Below are positions 52,484 to 61,867 of a stretch of DNA of 64,000 nucleotides, one piece after another. The position numbers and the translations under genes were made by a program. The number at the start of each line of letters is the position of its first letter. Within the stretch, counting starts at the first letter, position 1. The stretch spans positions 1 to 64,000 of the forward strand of contig JAWLAT010000002.1 of the NCBI GenBank assembly GCA_041395325.1, in the 5' to 3' direction. The notes under the pieces are model-generated. The model was not told the origin of the DNA. It searched no databases and saw only the letters and a program-made list of their open reading frames with translations. This DNA comes from JAWLAT01 sp041395325. Lineage in GTDB: Bacteria; Pseudomonadota; Gammaproteobacteria; Xanthomonadales; SZUA-5.

Positions 52484-53574
52484 GCAAGAGTGACAATCCG
52501 GCCACGGAAGCGCAGGATCCTTCGTCGGTGTCCGAGCGTGCTCAGGGTCGCGGCGCGCTGCGGCGCTGGCTGCTGCTGGGTGTACCGCTGGCGCTGGCGT
52601 TGGTCGGCGGCTGGATCTACCTGCACGGCGGTCGTTTCGTCGAAACCGACAATGCCTATTTGAAAGCCGACAAACTGGCGGTCAGCAGTGAAGTGACCGG
52701 AGCGATCAGCCAGGTATTGGTGCGTGAGAACGAGGCGGTCTCAGCAGGCCAAGCGCTGTTTCGAATCGACGCACGACCCTATCAACTGGCCCTGCAGAGC
52801 GCCGATGCTCAGCTGGCGCAGGTTCGAGCCGACCTGACGGCATTGAAGTCCAGTTATCGCGAGACCCAGGCGCAGATCGAACTGGCCCAGACGCGGTCGC
52901 GCTTCGCCGAGCGGGAAGAGCGTCGTCTGGAGGATCTGCTGGCGCGCAAGTTCGTCTCCTCGGCGGCTTACGATGATGCCCAGCAGGCGGCCGTGCTGGC
53001 TCGCCAGGCGTTGAGTCCCTTGCAGCGCGAGCTCGAGCGCATCGCCGATCAGCTGGGTGGGCGTGTTGACGCGCCCTTCGAACAACACCCTCGCTATCGG
53101 GTCGCCATGGCCAACCGGGAACAGGCGCAGCTGGACCTGGAGCGCTGTGAGATCCGCGCGCCCAGCGATGGAACGGTCAGCGGTGTGCCGAAGAACGGGC
53201 AGTATTTGCGCGCCGGAGACGCGGCGATTGCGCTGGTCACCAGCGGCGATCTGTGGATCGAGGCCAACTTCACCGAAACCGATCTGACGCACGTTCGACC
53301 CGGCCAGCCCGTGAGCATTCATGTCGACACCTTTCCTGGCGCTGGCTGGCAGGGTGTGGTCGACAGTCTCAGTCCGGCCACGGGCGCCGAGTTCTCATTG
53401 CTGCCGGCGCAGAACGCCACCGGCAACTGGGTCAAGATTGCCCAGCGCGTGCCGGTGCGGATCCGCTTCGACGATCAGGTGCCCAGGGACCTGCTACGGG
53501 CCGGCCTCAGCGCCGAGGTCCAGATCGATACCGGTCATCGCCGCGAGTTGATGGGCTTCGGCTTCGGCAGCTGA
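52480..53574 (+). CDS. emrA: EmrA-like HlyD-family membrane fusion protein
   Basis: A 364-aa periplasmic adaptor anchored by one TM helix (about residues 28-47, LLLGVPLALALVGGWIYL). ETDNAYLKADKLAVSSEVTG begins the barrel-sandwich domain. An alpha-helical hairpin (about 105-190) and the closing lipoyl half with CEIRAPSDGTVSG follow. It partners the DHA2 pump encoded 13 bases downstream. No outer-membrane factor gene is in the operon, so a TolC from elsewhere is expected. Confidence 0.93.
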   Translation: MSKSDNPATEAQDPSSVSERAQGRGALRRWLLLGVPLALALVGGWIYLHGGRFVETDNAYLKADKLAVSSEVTGAISQVLVRENEAVSAGQALFRIDARPYQLALQSADAQLAQVRADLTALKSSYRETQAQIELAQTRSRFAEREERRLEDLLARKFVSSAAYDDAQQAAVLARQALSPLQRELERIADQLGGRVDAPFEQHPRYRVAMANREQAQLDLERCEIRAPSDGTVSGVPKNGQYLRAGDAAIALVTSGDLWIEANFTETDLTHVRPGQPVSIHVDTFPGAGWQGVVDSLSPATGAEFSLLPAQNATGNWVKIAQRVPVRIRFDDQVPRDLLRAGLSAEVQIDTGHRRELMGFGFGS

Positions 53575-53587
53575 GATCGAGCGCGTC

Positions 53588-55108
53588 ATGAGTCGTATCG
53601 AAGGCAGTCCCGCCGAACGTGGCCTGATTACCGTGTCGGTGATGCTGGCCACGATCATGCAGGCGCTGGACACCACCATCGCCAATGTGGCGCTGCCGCA
53701 CATGCAGGGCAGCATGGGCGCGACCCAGGATCAGATCGCCTGGGTGCTGACCTCCTACATCGTCGCGGCCGCGATCTGCATGCCGCTGACGGGCTTCCTG
53801 ACTGCCCGCTTTGGCCGTCGCCAGGTGTTTCTGGTGGCGGTGGCCGGCTTCACGCTGGCCTCGATGCTCTGTGGTGCGGCCCAGAGCCTGGAACAACTGG
53901 TGCTGTTTCGACTGCTGCAGGGCGTCTTTGGCGCCTCGCTGGTGCCGCTGTCGCAATCGGTGCTGCTGGACACCTATCCGCGCGAGAAACATGGCTCGGC
54001 GATGGCGCTGTGGGGCGTCGGCGTGATGGTCGGTCCGATCCTCGGCCCGTCACTGGGTGGCTGGCTGACTGAGTACTACAACTGGCGCTGGGTGTTCTAC
54101 ATCAATCTTCCGTTCGGGCTGCTGGCCTGGTGGGGCATTGCCGCCTGCGTCCGCGAAACGCCGCTGGACCTGGGACGGCGTTTCGACCTGTTTGGCTTCG
54201 CCTTGTTGGGCCTGGCGATCGGCGCGCTGCAGCTCTGTCTGGACCGGGGTCAGTCGCTGGACTGGTTCGCCAGTCGCGAGATCTGGATCGAAGCGATCCT
54301 TGCCGCATTGGCCCTGTATCTGTTTGTGGCGCACATGCTGACCCACCCCAGGCCCTTCCTGGAGCCGGGCCTGTTTCGCGACCGCAATTTCAACGTTGGC
54401 CTGCTGCTGATCTTCTGCGTGGGCATCATTCTGCTGGCGACGATGGCGCTGCTGCCGCCATTCCTGCAACAACTGGCTGGTTATCCGGTGCTGGACGTGG
54501 GATTTCTGCTGGTGCCGCGCGGTGTCGGTACGATGATCGGCATGATGACCGTTGGCGCCCTGGCGCAGCGGGTGGATCTGCGCTGGATGATTGCCACCGG
54601 CATCGTGCTGATCGTGGTGTCGCTGTGGGAAATGACCGGTTTCACCCGCGACATCGGCGTCAGCGAGATCGTCCGCACCGGCGTGGTGCAGGGGCTCGGG
54701 CTGGGTCTGGTGTTCGTCCCATTGTCGACGCTGTCGTTCTCGACCTTGGCGCCGCGCTACCGCAATGAAGGAACGGCGCTGTTCAGTCTGATGCGCAACA
54801 TCGGCAGCAGCATCGGCATTTCGGTGGTGGTCACGCTGCTGGCGCGCAATACGCAGGCCAATCATGCCACGATGTCCGAGTTTCTGACTCGCGACAGCTA
54901 CGCGCTGCAGCAGGCCATCGCCAACGGTCAGCTGCAGATGGACTCGGCATTGGGACTGGCTCAGTTGAATCAGCTGCTCACTCGCGAAGCCGCGACCCTG
55001 GCCTATCTGCAGGATTTTCGCCTGATGATGTGGGTCGCACTCGCCGGCTTGCCACTGCTGTTGTTGCTGCGGCGTCCTGCCGCCAGCGCCAGGCCGGCGC
55101 CGAGCTGA
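53588..55108 (+). CDS. emrB: EmrB/QacA-type drug:H+ antiporter (DHA2, MFS)
   Basis: A 506-aa transporter with about 14 predicted TM segments. Motifs are LDTTIANVALPHM in TM1, GRRQVFL after TM2, and GVGVMVGPILGPSLGGWLTE (motif C of antiporters) in TM5. With EmrA and an external TolC-like channel it should expel hydrophobic drugs across both membranes. Regulated by the MarR-like gene at the head of the operon. Confidence 0.94.
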   Translation: MSRIEGSPAERGLITVSVMLATIMQALDTTIANVALPHMQGSMGATQDQIAWVLTSYIVAAAICMPLTGFLTARFGRRQVFLVAVAGFTLASMLCGAAQSLEQLVLFRLLQGVFGASLVPLSQSVLLDTYPREKHGSAMALWGVGVMVGPILGPSLGGWLTEYYNWRWVFYINLPFGLLAWWGIAACVRETPLDLGRRFDLFGFALLGLAIGALQLCLDRGQSLDWFASREIWIEAILAALALYLFVAHMLTHPRPFLEPGLFRDRNFNVGLLLIFCVGIILLATMALLPPFLQQLAGYPVLDVGFLLVPRGVGTMIGMMTVGALAQRVDLRWMIATGIVLIVVSLWEMTGFTRDIGVSEIVRTGVVQGLGLGLVFVPLSTLSFSTLAPRYRNEGTALFSLMRNIGSSIGISVVVTLLARNTQANHATMSEFLTRDSYALQQAIANGQLQMDSALGLAQLNQLLTREAATLAYLQDFRLMMWVALAGLPLLLLLRRPAASARPAPS

Positions 55109-55281
55109 CTGTCCGACTCGCGCGCCGCTGCCACGATGCCGTTGGGAGCGCGCGCCGCCGCCAGCGCTGGCGATCGGACTGGCGTCGCGCGATCCTTCAC
55201 GTCGTCCTTTGACGATTACGGCGCTTGGCCATCACGCCGCGACGATCGAAGGAATCCGCTCGCCAACAGGAGTGATCCGCG

Positions 55282-55686
55282 ATGGCAACCGATCCGCTCC
55301 CTCGATTCACGCTGTCCGGCGGTCGGCGTCACGATCCGCAGGTCGAAGCCTGGCTGTCCACCCGGCCTGCCGAACTGGCGGTGCTGGCGGGAGGGTGGAT
55401 CCAGCGGCTGCGTGACTGCGGTGATGATGTGCTGGAGCTGATGCACGATGGACAGGCCACGGCCTGTGTGGGTGAGGTGGCCTTTGCCTATGTCGGGATC
55501 TACGCCCGTCATGTCAGTGTCGGCTTCTTTCGCGGTGCCGAGCTGAGTGATCCGCTGAAGTTGCTGGAAGGCAACGGCAAGCTGATGAGACACGTCAAAC
55601 TGTGGCCGAACAGTGCGATCGACGCGCCTGCGCTTGGTCGACTGATCCAGCGCGCCTACTCGGCAGCATCTGCGCCCGCTCGGTGA
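55282..55686 (+). CDS. DUF1801 (YdhG-like) domain protein
   Basis: A 134-aa soluble protein. The segments VLELMHDGQATACVGEVAFAYVGIYARHVSVGFFRG and DPLKLLEGNGKLMRHVKL (here joined from residues about 52-110) are the core of the DUF1801/YdhG fold, whose function is not established. AGGAG precedes the ATG. It converges on the lytic transglycosylase with 30 bases between stops. No functional link to the neighbours is evident. Confidence 0.82.
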   Translation: MATDPLPRFTLSGGRRHDPQVEAWLSTRPAELAVLAGGWIQRLRDCGDDVLELMHDGQATACVGEVAFAYVGIYARHVSVGFFRGAELSDPLKLLEGNGKLMRHVKLWPNSAIDAPALGRLIQRAYSAASAPAR

Positions 55687-55716
55687 GCGGGTTCAGTCGC
55701 GCGGCCGCGTCGGCGG

Positions 55717-57651
55717 TCAGTGTGCGGGTACCTGGGCCAATGTCTCGGGCGCCGAACAGCTCGCCTGCACGCGTCGCCGCGGTGTCTGGCCAAGCCCTGG
55801 TATCCGGTCCGACAGCCTCGTGATGATGCCGTCGGCACGCCAGTCGTAGATCACCTTGAAAGCGAGTACTCGGGGCACATACTCGCGGGTTTCCTTGTAG
55901 CTGATCGTTTCGATCCACAGGTCGATAGGCAGATCGTCGCTGCGTGGCCAGCGTTCAACAGCGCCCGGCCCAGCGTTGTAGGCGGCGGTGGCGAGAACGA
56001 TCTGGCCGTCGAACTTCTCGGTCAGTTCGGCCAGATAAGCCGACCCCAGGGCGATGCTGTCGTCCGGGTTGGTCAGGCTGGGCTGCTCGATCCCGTGGCG
56101 CCGGGCGACGCCGCGCGCCGTGGCCGGCATCACTTGCATCAGGCCCACCGCACCAGCACCCGAGCGGGCGTTGGGGTTCCAGGTGCTCTCGGCGCGAATC
56201 AGGCCGCGAACCCAGGAGGGGTGCAGTCCATTGGCGCGGGCCTGCTGGCGCGTCGCCTCGGGCCAGGCCAGCGGAAAGCGTGCCTGATACCAGTTGCGGG
56301 TCTCGGCGCCGTTGAGCGCCCACACGGCTGCGTCGTGCCAATTGGCGGCGGCAGCCAGCAAACCGGCGTGCTGCCGCAGCGGCGGTGACCATTGTTGCAG
56401 TCCGTACCAGAACTCACGGAAGGCGCGGGTGCGCTGTCCGGCCGACCACCAGGCCAGGGCTCGCTGCAGGTTGATCTCTTCGGTTGCTCCGGTCGGCGGT
56501 GTGGCGGGGGTGGCATCGCAGAGCGCATAGGGTGCTTCGATGCGATCGGCGGCCAGGAATCCATGGAAGTTCGCTTCCTGCGCCGCTTGGGTGAACCAGG
56601 TCCGCGCCAATTCGGTTTGACCGCTGATCTCGGCCAGCCGCCCGCCCAGCCAACTGAAGTGCGAATCCTCGCGCAGCTCGGCAGGCATGCCCTCCAGCGT
56701 GCGCAGCGCGGGTGCATACAAACGCTGCCCGATGGCCGCACGCAATCGCCAGGCCCAGGCATCGGCGTCGAGCCATTCGGCCGGCATGCGATCGAACCAG
56801 GGCCCGGCCTGCGGCAAGCGATCGGCAGCGGCGTAGATGGCGATGGCACGTTGCATGCGCGCCTGCTGATCAGCACTGAACTCGTAACGTCGCGACAGCA
56901 CCTGCCGATGTGTTTCTGCCACTGACGGCTGCCGACGGGCCAGTTGCGCCACAGCAGCGCTGATGGCGTCGGCGAGGGCCGGGTCGACCGGCCACTGCGC
57001 GGCGGCCGGCAGCGCCGTGGCTGGCTCGGCATGCAGCGCGTAGCTGCGATCCACCCAGGCGCCGCGATGGCGTGCCAACTTGCTGCGCAACGTGCGTGCG
57101 ACGTCGAATCGTCGTTGTGCCAGTGCGCGTTCGTAGCGTTGCAGCAGCAGTGCTTCGCTCAGGCCACCCTGACGCTCGAGCCAATCGAAAGCCGGCGCAC
57201 AGTCGGGTGTCAGGCGATCGGCGCGTTCGTACAGCGCCACCATGGCAGTTCGCTCGACCGGCTGCTTGAGACTGAGCCGGGCAGCGGCGACGCGGCAGTC
57301 GCTGGCCAGGTTCAGGCCGGGCGCGTCCAACTGCAGCACCTTGGCTGGCACGTTCGCCTTGGCGAAGTGCTCGATGGCCTTTTCGCGCAGGCTCTTTTCC
57401 AGCCGGCCTTCGGGGTGCCGATCGACGAAGCTGGTCAGCCGATCAAAGGGCACCTTGCCGATATCGCGCGCCAGCGTGGCGTGCTCCAGAAAAGCCACCA
57501 AAGGATGACTGGCATCGGGTGCAACCCAGTTGCGGCCCGCCTCGGCATCGCGCAACAGGGCTTCGAAGTCCACACCGGACTCGGTCGCCAGAGCGGAGAC
57601 CGACCCACAGCAGGCGAGAGCGAACAGCCCAAATCGGTATAGGGTCATCAT
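55717..57651 (-). CDS. slt: Soluble lytic murein transglycosylase (Slt70 type)
   Basis: A 644-aa periplasmic enzyme that cleaves peptidoglycan to anhydromuropeptides. A signal peptide (to about ALATES) is followed by a long alpha-helical superhelix domain (about 25-450) and a C-terminal lysozyme-like SLT domain. Catalytic E488 lies in RAESTWNP, followed by GAVGLMQVMPATA and TAAYNAGPGAVERW. The ATG at 57651 overlaps the stop of the upstream secreted protein gene (ATGA). Size and domain order are normal for the family. Confidence 0.94.
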   Translation of the reverse strand: MMTLYRFGLFALACCGSVSALATESGVDFEALLRDAEAGRNWVAPDASHPLVAFLEHATLARDIGKVPFDRLTSFVDRHPEGRLEKSLREKAIEHFAKANVPAKVLQLDAPGLNLASDCRVAAARLSLKQPVERTAMVALYERADRLTPDCAPAFDWLERQGGLSEALLLQRYERALAQRRFDVARTLRSKLARHRGAWVDRSYALHAEPATALPAAAQWPVDPALADAISAAVAQLARRQPSVAETHRQVLSRRYEFSADQQARMQRAIAIYAAADRLPQAGPWFDRMPAEWLDADAWAWRLRAAIGQRLYAPALRTLEGMPAELREDSHFSWLGGRLAEISGQTELARTWFTQAAQEANFHGFLAADRIEAPYALCDATPATPPTGATEEINLQRALAWWSAGQRTRAFREFWYGLQQWSPPLRQHAGLLAAAANWHDAAVWALNGAETRNWYQARFPLAWPEATRQQARANGLHPSWVRGLIRAESTWNPNARSGAGAVGLMQVMPATARGVARRHGIEQPSLTNPDDSIALGSAYLAELTEKFDGQIVLATAAYNAGPGAVERWPRSDDLPIDLWIETISYKETREYVPRVLAFKVIYDWRADGIITRLSDRIPGLGQTPRRRVQASCSAPETLAQVPAH

Positions 57652-58460
57652 GGTGAGCAACTGCTGACCAGCGGTTCATTCTGGGCCAGCGTCAGTGCAT
57701 CGGCCTGGCCATTCTGCCGCTCGGTATCGGGAAAGACGATGCGGGCAACATAGTTGTCGCCATCGGGGTCGCGAACGTTCGACAGGCCCTCGAACTCCAG
57801 CAGCTGACGATCGCTGTCGCGGTAGGTCACGTCGATGCCGGACACAAACCAGCCGAGCACGCCGCTCAACCCCAGCCGAAACACGCTGGCAGGCTGGCCA
57901 TCCACCGTGTGCGTATGGGTCTTCTGAACCTTGAAGCTCAGCACCGACAGGCGACTGGGGACGAGGAAATCAAAGCGCAGCTTGTCACCGCGTTGCAGGG
58001 TGTCCCAGTTCAGCCGCACGAACTGGTCGAAACCGGCATCGGCGACGGCCTGCTCGGTGAGGCGCAGGGCTTCGCTTTGCCGTCCCTCGTCACCGTCCTG
58101 CACATAGACCAGATCCCGATCCGGGCCGTTCTGCAGGCCTTCGGTGTAATTGAGGCGAGCGTCGTAGAGTTCGAAGCTGGGACGCAATGGGTCGCTGCGG
58201 TGGTCAATCCGCTTGCGCGCAAAAGCCGGACCTTCCGGGCAACGATAAAGCACCCAGCGCTCCTGCTCCTGACCGCGGTCATCGAGCAGCAGATAGTGAC
58301 TTTCCCGATACAGGACCTCGGCACTGTCGTCCGGATCGTAGGCAATGCCCTGGTAGGTGACGATCTGAGCCGAGACCGGCACGCTCAGCGCCAGGCCCAG
58401 GCACAGGGCCGGCCAGCGCAGGCGCATAGGGCGGGACGGGCAGCGGGCGGTCGGATCCAT
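57648..58460 (-). CDS. Secreted protein of unknown function upstream of slt
   Basis: A 270-aa protein with a signal peptide (about residues 12-31, LCLGLALSVPVSAQ). The mature part has alternating beta-type sequence (TYQGIAYDPDDSAEVLYRE, RESHYLLLDDRG, FRLGLSGVLGWFVSGIDVTY) and no recognisable catalytic motif. The ATG at 58460 is preceded by GGAGTG. The ATGA overlap with slt suggests joint translation and perhaps a periplasmic role connected with cell-wall turnover, but this is context only. Confidence 0.78.
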   Translation of the reverse strand: MDPTARCPSRPMRLRWPALCLGLALSVPVSAQIVTYQGIAYDPDDSAEVLYRESHYLLLDDRGQEQERWVLYRCPEGPAFARKRIDHRSDPLRPSFELYDARLNYTEGLQNGPDRDLVYVQDGDEGRQSEALRLTEQAVADAGFDQFVRLNWDTLQRGDKLRFDFLVPSRLSVLSFKVQKTHTHTVDGQPASVFRLGLSGVLGWFVSGIDVTYRDSDRQLLEFEGLSNVRDPDGDNYVARIVFPDTERQNGQADALTLAQNEPLVSSCSP

Positions 58461-58592
58461 CGACACTCCATCGGGGCCAGGCCGTGACATTATCCGGCAG
58501 GCAGGTGAAGGACGGTGCCTGCTGAGGATGAACGGCAGATCAAGAACTTGCCACAACGCTACGTGGCTCGGCCAACGGAGGGGCCAGCGACG

Positions 58593-59669
58593 ATGGATTC
58601 CGTGACACAGATCCTGCTCGGCGCCAGCGTGGCCGCCGCCTGCGTGCCAGCCGTGCAGCGACGGCGGGCGCTGGGATACGGCGCCGTGCTGGGCACGCTG
58701 CCGGATCTGGACGTATTGTGGCGCTTCAGCGATCCGGTCGCCGCCTTCACCTATCACCGCAGTGCCAGCCATTCGCTGCTGTTGCTGCCGTGGCTGGCCC
58801 TGTTGTTGTGGTGGTTGGTCAGGCGACTGGACCCTGCGCTGAGCGTCGCACCCAGGCGGTGGCTGCTGGCCTTCCTGCTGGCGCTGGTCACGCACCCGCT
58901 GCTCGATGCGTTGACGATCTACGGCACCCAACTGTGGTGGCCGCTGGATCCCACGCCGGTCGGTCTGGGCAGTGTCTTCATCATCGATCCTCTGTACAGC
59001 CTGCCGCTGCTGCTGGCGGTGTGCTGGCTGGCGCGCGCGCCACAGGGCAGGGCGTCAACTCGGGTGTTGGTCAGCGCGCTGGCCTGGTCCAGTGCCTACC
59101 TGATGTGGGGCTGGCTGGCGCAGCAATGGGTCCTGCAGCGGGCGCGAAGCGAGTTGGCCAATGGCCCCCATGCGCAGGCGCCATTGCTGGCCACACCCAG
59201 TCCCTTCAACAGCGTGCTGTGGCGGGTCGTGCTGCGCTATCCCGGCGGCTATGCGGAGGCCTACGATTCCCTGCTGGCTGATACGGCAGCCGGACCCTGG
59301 CGCTATTTCGACAGCGCCGACAGCTTGATCGACCCACTGGAACAGCACTGGCCGGTGCAGCGGCTGCGCTGGTTCACGCATGGCTGGTACGCGGTTGATG
59401 AGCGCAACGAGGAGTTGGTGCTGAGCGATCTGCGGATGGGCTCGGAGCCGACCTACGTATTTCGCTTCGCCGTGGCCGAGCGCGACGGGCTAGCGTGGCA
59501 ACCCATGCCGGCCAGGCAACTGCCAACCGAGCGCCCACCAATGCGGGTTCTGAGCTGGCTGGGTGAGCGAGCCTGGCAGGGTGGCCAGTGCCTGCCCACG
59601 CCTGATCAGCTGTTGGCGACACCGTCGGACGGGGCAAGTCCAGCGGGCCTCGCCTGTGGTGATGACTGA
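58593..59669 (+). CDS. Membrane-bound metal-dependent hydrolase (YdjM/DUF457 family)
   Basis: A 358-aa membrane protein. MDSVTQILLGASVAAACV, LGTLPDLDVLWRF, HRSASHSLLLLP and THPLLDALTIYGTQLWWP are the signature of the LexA-regulated YdjM-like hydrolase family, with His and Asp residues grouped as metal ligands. About five TM helices occupy the first 210 residues, then a soluble C-terminal part. The ATG at 58593 is chosen because it begins the family sequence. Substrate unknown. Confidence 0.88.
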   Translation: MDSVTQILLGASVAAACVPAVQRRRALGYGAVLGTLPDLDVLWRFSDPVAAFTYHRSASHSLLLLPWLALLLWWLVRRLDPALSVAPRRWLLAFLLALVTHPLLDALTIYGTQLWWPLDPTPVGLGSVFIIDPLYSLPLLLAVCWLARAPQGRASTRVLVSALAWSSAYLMWGWLAQQWVLQRARSELANGPHAQAPLLATPSPFNSVLWRVVLRYPGGYAEAYDSLLADTAAGPWRYFDSADSLIDPLEQHWPVQRLRWFTHGWYAVDERNEELVLSDLRMGSEPTYVFRFAVAERDGLAWQPMPARQLPTERPPMRVLSWLGERAWQGGQCLPTPDQLLATPSDGASPAGLACGDD

Positions 59670-59732
59670 CACGCTCTTCATGCCGTGCGGAGTGAAGTAT
59701 CGTGGTCCATCAATTCGATCACGGAGCACGCA

Positions 59733-60302
59733 ATGAAGATGTTCGGCCTGATTGGCATCGTGGGCGCAAGTCTGCTGGGCAGCAGTGCTCACGCGGCCTG
59801 CTCGTCGTTGCTGCAGCATGCCTTTCGCCCCTTGGCCAGCCAGTCTGAGCCAGCGCCCTTGTGCGAGGCCTATGCCGGCAAGGTGCTGTTGATCGTCAAC
59901 ACGGCCAGCAAGTGCGGCTTCACGCCGCAATACGAGGGGCTGGAGGCTTTGCATGCGGAGTTGGCTGATCAAGGACTGGCGGTGCTGGGCTTCCCCTCCA
60001 ACGATTTCATGGGCCAGGAGCCCGGGACCGAAGCCGAGATTCAGGAATTCTGCACGCTGACCTATGGCGTCAAGTTTCCGATGTTCGAGAAGGTCCAGGT
60101 CACTGGCGCTGACGCAACGCCGCTGTACCAGGATCTGGCCGAGGCCGGTGGCGGCCCGCCGCAATGGAACTTCCACAAGTATCTGATTGGCCGGGACGGG
60201 CAGGTCATTGCCGGCTACGGCTCGCGGGTCAAGCCGGATGATCCAGCCCTGCGTGAGGCGATTGAAGCGGCGCTGGCGTCGAGCGCAGGCGACAGCCTCT
60301 GA
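59733..60302 (+). CDS. Glutathione peroxidase family thiol peroxidase, exported
   Basis: A 189-aa peroxidase with a signal peptide (ending about SSAHAA, residue 22), so probably periplasmic. The catalytic tetrad is visible: C61 (NTASKCGFT), Q95 (NDFMGQEPG), and W145 and N146 (QWNFHKY). It uses cysteine rather than selenocysteine. Export is less common in this family, and thioredoxin-like reductants of the periplasm would be needed. ACGGAG precedes the ATG. Confidence 0.92.
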   Translation: MKMFGLIGIVGASLLGSSAHAACSSLLQHAFRPLASQSEPAPLCEAYAGKVLLIVNTASKCGFTPQYEGLEALHAELADQGLAVLGFPSNDFMGQEPGTEAEIQEFCTLTYGVKFPMFEKVQVTGADATPLYQDLAEAGGGPPQWNFHKYLIGRDGQVIAGYGSRVKPDDPALREAIEAALASSAGDSL

Positions 60303-60333
60303 GTTGCGCCAGCCCAACCGGTAAAATCAACAG

Positions 60334-60359
60334 CCTGCGGCAGTATTTCGCGCCGCAGG
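60334..60359. terminator. Possible hairpin after glutathione peroxidase gene
   Basis: A perfect 8-bp inverted repeat CCTGCGGC / GCCGCAGG with a ten-base loop in the gap between two convergent genes, without a T-run. Terminator role is suggested by position only. Confidence 0.45.
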
Positions 60360-60431
60360 TCTCGTCGGCCGCACGACGAGTCATGTTGTGACGGCCGGCA
60401 GGGCGGCCGGCTGGTCCGCAGCGGCGCTCCG

Positions 60432-60932
60432 CTACACCCGCCGTTTGATCCAGCGAATCATGCTGCCCAGCACCGGCACATGCTCGAACAGGCCCTGGGT
60501 GGCGTCCCAATAGTCCTGATGCAGCAGCACCTGTCCGCGCTCGTCGAAGCGCAGGTGCGAGATGCCGATCGAGTGGGTGTCGGTGCCGCGCTTGAAGCGA
60601 CGGAAGCGAATCATCATCCGCCAGCGCACGTAGTAGTCGCCCTGACCATTGTGGGTCAGGTCATCGATCTGCACACGACAGGCCTCAACGGCCGCCGCGC
60701 TCTCGGCGAGGTAGTGTCCCAGCCGCTCGCGCCCTCGCACCGTTTTCAGGGTGTCGTTGAACCAGACGTCCTCGGCATAGGTTTGCGGCAGCAACAGGGC
60801 GACCTTGGCTGGCGTGAAATCGGCGAAGAAGGCGCGAAAGCGATCGAGAGCAGCGGCTTCTTCGCTGGATCCGGGCGTCAGCGGTTGTGGCCATTGCTGC
60901 CGAATCTCGGCCAGGCGGGCGGCGTAGTCCAT
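60432..60932 (-). CDS. Nuclear transport factor 2-like (SnoaL-fold) protein
   Basis: A 166-aa small protein with the cone-shaped NTF2/SnoaL fold suggested by DRFRAFFADFTPAKVALL, YAEDVWFNDTLKTVRGRERL, DYYVRWRMMIRFRRF and FDERGQVLLHQDYWDAT. Families with this fold include isomerases, dehydratases and binding proteins, and no active site can be named. The ATG at 60932 is chosen. Stand-alone, convergent with the peroxidase gene. Confidence 0.83.
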   Translation of the reverse strand: MDYAARLAEIRQQWPQPLTPGSSEEAAALDRFRAFFADFTPAKVALLLPQTYAEDVWFNDTLKTVRGRERLGHYLAESAAAVEACRVQIDDLTHNGQGDYYVRWRMMIRFRRFKRGTDTHSIGISHLRFDERGQVLLHQDYWDATQGLFEHVPVLGSMIRWIKRRV

Positions 60933-61010
60933 CAGTCTTCCAAACGTGGCGGAGCTGCGCGAAGTCTGCCAGCTGCCAGATGAAGTCGCTGCATGGATTG
61001 GCCGGCTGGT

Positions 61011-61811
61011 TCAGGGTTCGAGAAAGGCCAGCACCGCGTTCGCGACGGCCCCGTCGCGCAGGATGGCGCCGTGTCCCAGGCCCCGAGTGCTGATCAACTC
61101 GGCGCCCGTGAGCTGTGCAATGCGTTCGCCGTCGGCGTAGGGGATCACCGCGTCATTGTGGTCGTGTACCACCAACAAGGGCTGCTCCAGCCGGGCACCC
61201 TCAGCGGCGATGTCCAGCGACTGCACCGGGATGCCGGTCAAGCGTTCCATCAGGGCAATGAATCGGTTTCGAGCCCGGGCTGGCAGGCCAAGGTGTCGCG
61301 CGCCACGCTGCAGGACATCGAGAAAGGCCGACGGTGCAGCGATGACGATGGCGCGATTGGCCGGCAGACCCTGCGACAGCGCGTGGATGATCGCTCCCCC
61401 ACCCATCGAGTGGCCAATCACCGCGTGAATGGCGCCCAGTTCGTCGCGGATCTCCAACAAGGCGTCGGAGAAGATGATCGGATGCGCGTGGCGTCCAGGC
61501 GAACGCCCATGGGCGGGTGCCTCCAGGGCGATCACTCGATAGCCGGCCTGGACCAGGCGTTGCGCCAGCGGTGCGAACTGCGCCGCGTGACCCTGCCAAC
61601 CGTGCAACGCCAACACCAGCGGGCCGGTCTGTCCCCAGCGCAGGCCAGCCAGGCCAAAACGAAAGGTGATGGGCTCGGCATCGGCCGGCAATGGGCGCGC
61701 GCGGCGGCGCCGCACGGGTGTGGTGAACAGACGCGCGGCCAGGCGCGCAGCCAGCCCCGGCAGCAGATTGCCCAGGCTGCGATTCATCGATTGCAGGACG
61801 TGCGTGGCCAT
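61011..61811 (-). CDS. Alpha/beta hydrolase
   Basis: A 266-aa serine hydrolase. The oxyanion region LALHGWQGHAAQF and the nucleophile elbow VIGHSMGGG (Ser135) are followed by the Asp region VVHDHNDAVIPY and the His in RGLGHGAIL. The ATG at 61811 has GGAG seven bases upstream; a TTG nine codons earlier would run into the operator. It is divergent from an HxlR regulator across two repeated operators, so it is probably that regulator's target. Substrate unknown. Confidence 0.9.
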   Translation of the reverse strand: MATHVLQSMNRSLGNLLPGLAARLAARLFTTPVRRRRARPLPADAEPITFRFGLAGLRWGQTGPLVLALHGWQGHAAQFAPLAQRLVQAGYRVIALEAPAHGRSPGRHAHPIIFSDALLEIRDELGAIHAVIGHSMGGGAIIHALSQGLPANRAIVIAAPSAFLDVLQRGARHLGLPARARNRFIALMERLTGIPVQSLDIAAEGARLEQPLLVVHDHNDAVIPYADGERIAQLTGAELISTRGLGHGAILRDGAVANAVLAFLEP

Positions 61812-61830
61812 GGCGAGGCTCCATGAAGTG

Positions 61831-61847
61831 AGTTGCAAACTGCAACT
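61831..61847. promoter_or_regulatory. HxlR-type operator, copy 1
   Basis: AGTTGCA-AAC-TGCAACT, a perfect 7-bp inverted repeat with a 3-bp spacer, 20 bases before the hydrolase start. A related copy lies 37 bp away. Confidence 0.7.
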
Positions 61848-61867
61848 GATGTCAGCCTAGCGTTATC

